From: Bacteroidota bacterium
Lineage (GTDB): Bacteria > Bacteroidota > Bacteroidia > Flavobacteriales_F > PHOS-HE28
Reading direction: 5' to 3'
Assembly (NCBI GenBank): GCA_018266685.1
Contig: JAFDZY010000306.1
Location: 1-46,452, forward strand
Length of the DNA: 46,452 bases
This document shows, piece by piece, positions 40,923 to 46,452 of the stretch. The notes below the pieces were generated by a model. The model saw nothing but the letters and a program-made list of their open reading frames with translations, ran no database searches and was not told where the DNA came from. The position numbers and the translations under genes were made by a program. How positions within the stretch are numbered: position 1 is the first letter of the stretch; each line of letters starts with the position of its first letter.

Positions 40923-43121
40923 ATGGGAAAACTACTGCACGCCGCCTTGTTGGCAGGGCTGATCGCGCCCGCCCTCCACGCCCAAAAAGTCCTCACCAAC
41001 GAGGCCATTTGGTACAGCAACACCTTCAGCAGCGACCGCATGCAGGGCTTGCTCAGCATGCAGGACGGCCAGCACTATACTGCCGTGGACGACGACGGAG
41101 GCGAGGCTGCCGTGAACATCTATGAGTACCGGAGCGGCAAGCCTACGGGCACTGTGCTCAAAAGCAGTGACCTGGTACCGGCGGGCAGCGAAACCCCGTT
41201 GGAAATGGATGACTACGAGTTCAGCGGCGACGAGCAGAAGGTAATGGTGCGCACCGCCATGGAACCCCTGTACCGCCACAGTTATTACGCATACAACTAC
41301 GTGTACTTCCGGGCCAACAAGACCGTGAAGCCGCTCAGCGACACCGGCAAGGACAAGCAGCGCGTGGCCACGTTCAGCCCGGACGGCACGCATGCCGCCT
41401 TCATGCGCAACAACAACTTGTTCGTGGTGGACCTCGCCACTATGAAGGAAACCGCCATCACCACGGACGGTGAATGGAACAAAGTGATCAACGGCGCCCC
41501 GGACTGGGTGTACGAGGAGGAGTTCGAGTTCACGCAAGGCTATGCCTGGAGCCCGGACGGGACAAAAATCCTGTATTTGCGCAGCGACGAAAGCGCGGTG
41601 AAGGAATACGACCTCACCTATTTCCGCGGCCAACTGTACCCCAGTGAGTACAGCTTCAAATACCCCAAGGCGGGTGAAGCAAACAGCAAGGTAAGCCTGC
41701 ACGTGTACAACCTTGCCACCAATGGCACTGCAACGGTGCCATTGGGAACTGCGGAAACGGACATCTACCTGCCCCGCTTCGGGTTCACGAACGCCAATAC
41801 CCTTTGGTTCATGCGCATGAACCGGTTGCAGAACGAAAAGCTCATCTACACCTGTGATGCCGCAACGGCCAGTGACGCCAGCTTGAAACTCATTTACAAG
41901 GAGACCAGCCCCACCTACATCGAGGTCACGGATGACCTGACTTTTTTGAAGGACGGCAGTTTCGTGCTCACCAATGAACAGGATGGGTGGAACCACATTG
42001 TATGGAACAGTGCGGATGGCCAGGTGCAACGGGTGCTCACCTCGGGCAACTACGATGTAGCAGGAGTAAGCGGCGTGGACGAAAAATCCAAGCGCGTCTT
42101 CTTTACAGCAAGCAAACTGGGCCCCGCCCAACAGGAGGTGTGGTCGGTGGGCATGGACGGCAAGGGGTTGAAACAGCTAAGCCCCGCCGGTGGGGTGAAC
42201 GACGCAGACTTCAGCATGGGCTTCAAATACTTCATCAACACGCGAAGCACGGCCAACGACCCCGGGACAACCACCCTGCATGACGGCACCGGCAAACTGG
42301 TAAAGACCTTGAAGGACAACAGCCGCCTGCGCACCACCTTGAAAGAGTACAACCTGCAGCCCAAGGAATTCATCACCATTGCCACGCCGGGAGGACAGGT
42401 GCTCAATGCCTGGATGATCAAACCGCCGGGCTTTGACCCCTCCAAGAAATACCCGGTGTTCATGACCCAATACAGCGGCCCCAACAGCAACTCCGTGCTG
42501 GACCAGTGGGGCGGCCGCGATTTCCTCTGGCACCAACTGCTCGCACAAAAGGGCTACATCGTGGTGTGTGCGGACGGGCGCGGCACGGGCCACCGCGGTC
42601 GCGATTTCCGCCATGTGACCTACGGCCAATTGGGCAAGTATGAAACAGAGGACCAGATCGGTGCGGCGCAATGGTTGGCCCATTTACCGTACGTGGACGG
42701 CAGCCGCATCGGCATCCAAGGTTGGAGCTACGGCGGCTACATGAGCTCGCTGTGCATCACCAAGGGCACGGACACCTTCAAGGCCGCCATCGCCGTGGCC
42801 CCGGTAACCAACTGGCGCTATTATGACAGCATTTACACGGAGCGCTACATGGGCCTTCCGAAAGACAATGCGAAGGGCTATGACGACAACAGCCCGATCA
42901 ACCATGTGGACCTGCTAAAGGGAAATTTCCTGCTGGTGCACGGCCTGGCGGATGACAACGTGCACTTCCAGAACAGTGCGGAAATGACCACGGCCCTGGT
43001 AAAGGCCAACAAACAGTTCGCCGAGATGGTATACCCCGACAAGAACCATGGCATCTACGGCGGCACCACGCGCCTGCACCTGTTTACCCTGATGACCGAC
43101 TTTTTGCTGGAGAAGCTCTGA
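40923..43121 (+). CDS. Dipeptidyl peptidase IV (S9B family)
   Basis: A 732-residue exported serine peptidase that removes X-Pro or X-Ala dipeptides from peptide N-termini. The ATG at 40923 gives a signal peptide (MGKLLHAALLAGLIAPALHAQ). The N-terminal beta-propeller (about 40-470) has the DPP-IV substrate-anchoring motif DWVYEEEF with its Glu pair. The C-terminal alpha/beta-hydrolase domain carries the nucleophile GWSYGGYM, the catalytic Asp in HGLADDNVHFQN and the His in YPDKNHGIYGG, an intact triad. It sits directly upstream of two peptide transporters, so the released dipeptides are probably taken up by them. Its -7 element lies 6 nt before the start. Confidence 0.96.
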   Translation: MGKLLHAALLAGLIAPALHAQKVLTNEAIWYSNTFSSDRMQGLLSMQDGQHYTAVDDDGGEAAVNIYEYRSGKPTGTVLKSSDLVPAGSETPLEMDDYEFSGDEQKVMVRTAMEPLYRHSYYAYNYVYFRANKTVKPLSDTGKDKQRVATFSPDGTHAAFMRNNNLFVVDLATMKETAITTDGEWNKVINGAPDWVYEEEFEFTQGYAWSPDGTKILYLRSDESAVKEYDLTYFRGQLYPSEYSFKYPKAGEANSKVSLHVYNLATNGTATVPLGTAETDIYLPRFGFTNANTLWFMRMNRLQNEKLIYTCDAATASDASLKLIYKETSPTYIEVTDDLTFLKDGSFVLTNEQDGWNHIVWNSADGQVQRVLTSGNYDVAGVSGVDEKSKRVFFTASKLGPAQQEVWSVGMDGKGLKQLSPAGGVNDADFSMGFKYFINTRSTANDPGTTTLHDGTGKLVKTLKDNSRLRTTLKEYNLQPKEFITIATPGGQVLNAWMIKPPGFDPSKKYPVFMTQYSGPNSNSVLDQWGGRDFLWHQLLAQKGYIVVCADGRGTGHRGRDFRHVTYGQLGKYETEDQIGAAQWLAHLPYVDGSRIGIQGWSYGGYMSSLCITKGTDTFKAAIAVAPVTNWRYYDSIYTERYMGLPKDNAKGYDDNSPINHVDLLKGNFLLVHGLADDNVHFQNSAEMTTALVKANKQFAEMVYPDKNHGIYGGTTRLHLFTLMTDFLLEKL

Positions 43122-43128
43122 AGTTCAA

Positions 43129-43152
43129 TTGGCCAATTTGCCAATTGGCCAA
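43129..43152. repeat. Hairpin after DPP-IV gene
   Basis: TTGGCCAATT (43129-43138) pairs with AATTGGCCAA (43143-43152) around the loop TGCC. Further near-copies of TGGCGAATT follow to 43169, so this is a small tandem/palindromic patch. It lies 8 nt after the DPP-IV stop and may protect or terminate that message. There is no T-tract. Confidence 0.55.
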
Positions 43153-43173
43153 ATGGCGAATTGGCGAATCCTC

Positions 43174-43181
43174 TACCTTGC
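43174..43181 (+). promoter_or_regulatory. -7-like element for first POT gene
   Basis: TACCTTGC lies 40 nt before the start at 43222. The same octamer is found before the DUF2249 operon and the GT-B gene. Confidence 0.3.
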
Positions 43182-43221
43182 CGCACCGAAAAAGCCACCG
43201 GTAACCACCAGCCAACCACCC

Positions 43222-44766
<1,545 letters not shown>

Positions 44767-44798
44767 CCGCCGATCTCATAGCTTTCATCCGTTGTTTT

Positions 44799-44823
44799 CC
44801 GGCTTCATGGCTTCCGAAGCCGG
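44799..44823 (+). terminator. Possible terminator between the two POT genes
   Basis: CCGGCTTC (44799-44806) pairs with GAAGCCGG (44816-44823) around a 9-nt loop, followed by TTGTT. It lies 33 nt after the first POT stop. A near direct repeat TTGATCGACCA (44842-44852 and 44858-44868) follows before the second POT start. Confidence 0.4.
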
Positions 44824-44867
44824 TTGTTCCATGCTGATCATTTGATCGACCAACACATTGATCGACC

Positions 44868-46452
44868 ATGACCAACTCCACCTCCACGGCCAAGCACCCC
44901 AAGGGGCTCTACGTACTGTTTTTCACCGAGATGTGGGAACGCTTCGGCTACTACCTCATGCTCGGCATCTTCAGCCTGTACATGCTGGACGGCTGGGAGA
45001 ACGGCGGCATGGGCTTCAGTGCGCTCAAGAAAAGCGACATCTACGGCACCTACCTTGGCCTGGTGTACCTCACGCCCTTCTTGGGCGGCCTGCTGGCTGA
45101 CCGGATCCTGGGGTTCCGCAGGAGCATATTGATGGGCGGGCTGTTGATGGCCGCAGGCTACCTGACCCTGGCCATCCATGATGTCATGGCCTTTTATACC
45201 GGTCTGCTGCTGATCATCCTGGGCAACGGCCTGTTCAAGCCCAACATCAGCACCCTGGTGGGCAATTTGTACAACGACGACCGTTACCGCGATAACAAGG
45301 ACGCTGGCTTCAACATCTTCTACATGGGCATCAACATCGGTGCCTTCGTTTGCAACTTCGTGGCGGCGTACATGCAGATCAATTACGGCTGGGGATACGC
45401 CTTTGCTGCCGCCGGGGTGGGCATGCTCATCGGGGTAGTGATCTTTGCAAGCGGTGGCCGTTGGGTGAAGCACGCGGATGTGATCAAGCCGATGCAGCCC
45501 GGTGACATGGGCACGGGCAGGATCCTGCTGAGCACGCTGGTCCCGATGTTCATATTTGGCCTGCTGGGCTACCTGATTCCGGGCAATCTTTTGGGCACCG
45601 ACACCAACGACGCCTTCATCTTCGGCTGTATCCCCGTGGTGGCCTTCTTCATTTACCTCTATGCAAAGGCCAACACCGAGGACAAACGGCCCATCGGCGC
45701 ATTGCTGGCCGTGTTTGGCTGCCTGGTGATCTTCTGGGCCGTGTTCCACCAGAACGGCGATGCCCTCACCGTATGGGCCAAGGACCATACGGACCGTGAA
45801 ATGCCCGGAGCGGTGAGCAAGCTCGCGGACAAGCTGAACATGGCGGAAACAGTGACGAACGAAGGCATGAACACCGATGCCAACAGCGCACAATACTTCG
45901 CCACTTTGCCGCCCGGACAAGTCCCTGCAGAAGGACACAGCCTGAAACTGTATTCCACCCAGCTCTACCAAAGCATCAACCCGTTCTGGGTGGTGCTGCT
46001 CACGCCCATTGTAGTAGGCTTCTGGGGTTGGATGCGAAGCCGAAGAAAGGAACCGGCCACCCCCACCAAGATCGCGATCGGCTTAGTGATCACCGCACTT
46101 TCTGCGTTGGTGATGGTGGGTGCCGTGCTGGCCACCAACAACTTGGAGACAAAGGCTAGCAGCTGGTGGCTGATCGCCAGCTACGGCGTGATCACGGTGG
46201 GTGAGCTTTGCCTGAGCCCCATGGGCCTTTCCTTGGTGAGCAAGCTGAGCCCCCCGCGAATCACAGCCTTGATGATGGGCGGCTTCTTCCTGAGCACCTC
46301 GGTGGGCAACAAGCTGAGCGGCATGTTGAGCGGCCTTTGGGAAACGTTCGGGCACAAATCCTGGTTCTTCCTGATGAATTTCTGCCTGGCGTTGGCCGCA
46401 GCGCTGATGCTGTTCTTCCTGCTGCGCTGGCTGAAGGCAGTGATGCGGGAGA
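44868..46452 (+). CDS. POT/PTR2-family peptide transporter, second copy (3' end outside window)
   Basis: At least 528 residues are encoded from the ATG at 44868 (MTNSTSTAKHPKGLYVLFF) with no stop before the window ends. It carries the same signatures as its neighbour: FFTEMWERFGYYLMLGIF (ExxER), VYLTPFLGGLLADRILGFRRSILMGG, GNGLFKPNISTLVGNLY and FNIFYMGINIGAFVCNF. Unlike the first copy it has a ~65-residue hydrophilic insert after AVFHQNGDALTVWAKDH (about residues 300-370), before YSTQLYQSINPFWVVLL. The two genes are tandem duplicates that have diverged, perhaps with different peptide preference. The last residues seen (FFLLRWLKAVMRE) are close to the expected C-terminus. Confidence 0.94.
   Translation, partial: MTNSTSTAKHPKGLYVLFFTEMWERFGYYLMLGIFSLYMLDGWENGGMGFSALKKSDIYGTYLGLVYLTPFLGGLLADRILGFRRSILMGGLLMAAGYLTLAIHDVMAFYTGLLLIILGNGLFKPNISTLVGNLYNDDRYRDNKDAGFNIFYMGINIGAFVCNFVAAYMQINYGWGYAFAAAGVGMLIGVVIFASGGRWVKHADVIKPMQPGDMGTGRILLSTLVPMFIFGLLGYLIPGNLLGTDTNDAFIFGCIPVVAFFIYLYAKANTEDKRPIGALLAVFGCLVIFWAVFHQNGDALTVWAKDHTDREMPGAVSKLADKLNMAETVTNEGMNTDANSAQYFATLPPGQVPAEGHSLKLYSTQLYQSINPFWVVLLTPIVVGFWGWMRSRRKEPATPTKIAIGLVITALSALVMVGAVLATNNLETKASSWWLIASYGVITVGELCLSPMGLSLVSKLSPPRITALMMGGFFLSTSVGNKLSGMLSGLWETFGHKSWFFLMNFCLALAAALMLFFLLRWLKAVMRE

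Noticed and set aside
44838..45971. 377-residue minus-strand frame opposite the second POT gene
   Set aside because: Antisense shadow of a well-supported transporter; His/Gln/Val-rich without domain.

Overview
The window looks like a chromosomal stretch from a GC-rich member of the Bacteroidota, probably a Flavobacteriales-type environmental lineage. Four things support this: secreted proteins ending in type IX secretion (T9SS) sorting domains of type A and type B, a PorE-like OmpA protein, recurrent TAnnTTTG-type -7 promoter elements, and start codons with no obvious Shine-Dalgarno sequence. Placement below phylum is inference. I saw no tRNA, rRNA, CRISPR array, prophage or transposase gene.

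Layout. 1-3.9 kb: a minus-strand DUF2249/hemerythrin pair faces away from a T9SS-secreted multicopper oxidase and a small cupin. 4-7.5 kb: sucC (minus), then a YbdG-type mechanosensitive channel coupled to lolD, with a roughly 215 bp palindromic repeat element between them. 7.5-8.5 kb: a VapBC-like toxin-antitoxin pair and a small membrane protein. 8.5-12.5 kb: three secreted proteins, two sharing a DUF4412-like module (one copy in one protein, three in the other). 12.6-16.9 kb: a J-domain/KTSC fusion and a 1221-residue CUB/PKD/P-domain/SprB protein with a type B sorting domain. 16.9-20.2 kb: a tiny Lys/Ala-rich gene, a DUF4173 membrane protein, and an ATPase with a nuclease-like tail, bracketed by 37 bp palindromic inverted repeats. 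20.2-29.7 kb: ettA, a GT39-like transferase, murQ, a conserved unknown, a GT-B glycosyltransferase, a NUDIX-mnmD pair and the PorE-like protein. 29.8-38.8 kb: M42 aminopeptidase, membrane protein, GNAT, second GT39-like protein, secreted CotH-kinase protein, YwqK/MORN lipoprotein and GlcD-like oxidase. 38.9-46.5 kb: an adhesin-like repeat protein, the second copy of the roughly 215 bp element, a dipeptidyl peptidase IV and two tandem POT peptide transporters, the last cut by the window end.

How the genes work together. DPP-IV and the two POT carriers form a peptide-use module: di/tripeptides are released outside the inner membrane and then imported. The M42 peptidase could finish the digestion in the cytoplasm. 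Several proteins with T9SS tails, together with the PorE-like protein, point to an active T9SS secretome. The remaining genes are mostly housekeeping (sucC, ettA, lolD, murQ, mnmD).

The most unusual signals are non-coding. They are the ATPase-nuclease gene flanked by palindromic terminal inverted repeats (18921-20184), the two-copy palindromic element (5248-5464 and 40655-40866), and a set of genes whose start codon lies exactly 6 nt after a -7-like element, which predicts leaderless mRNAs.
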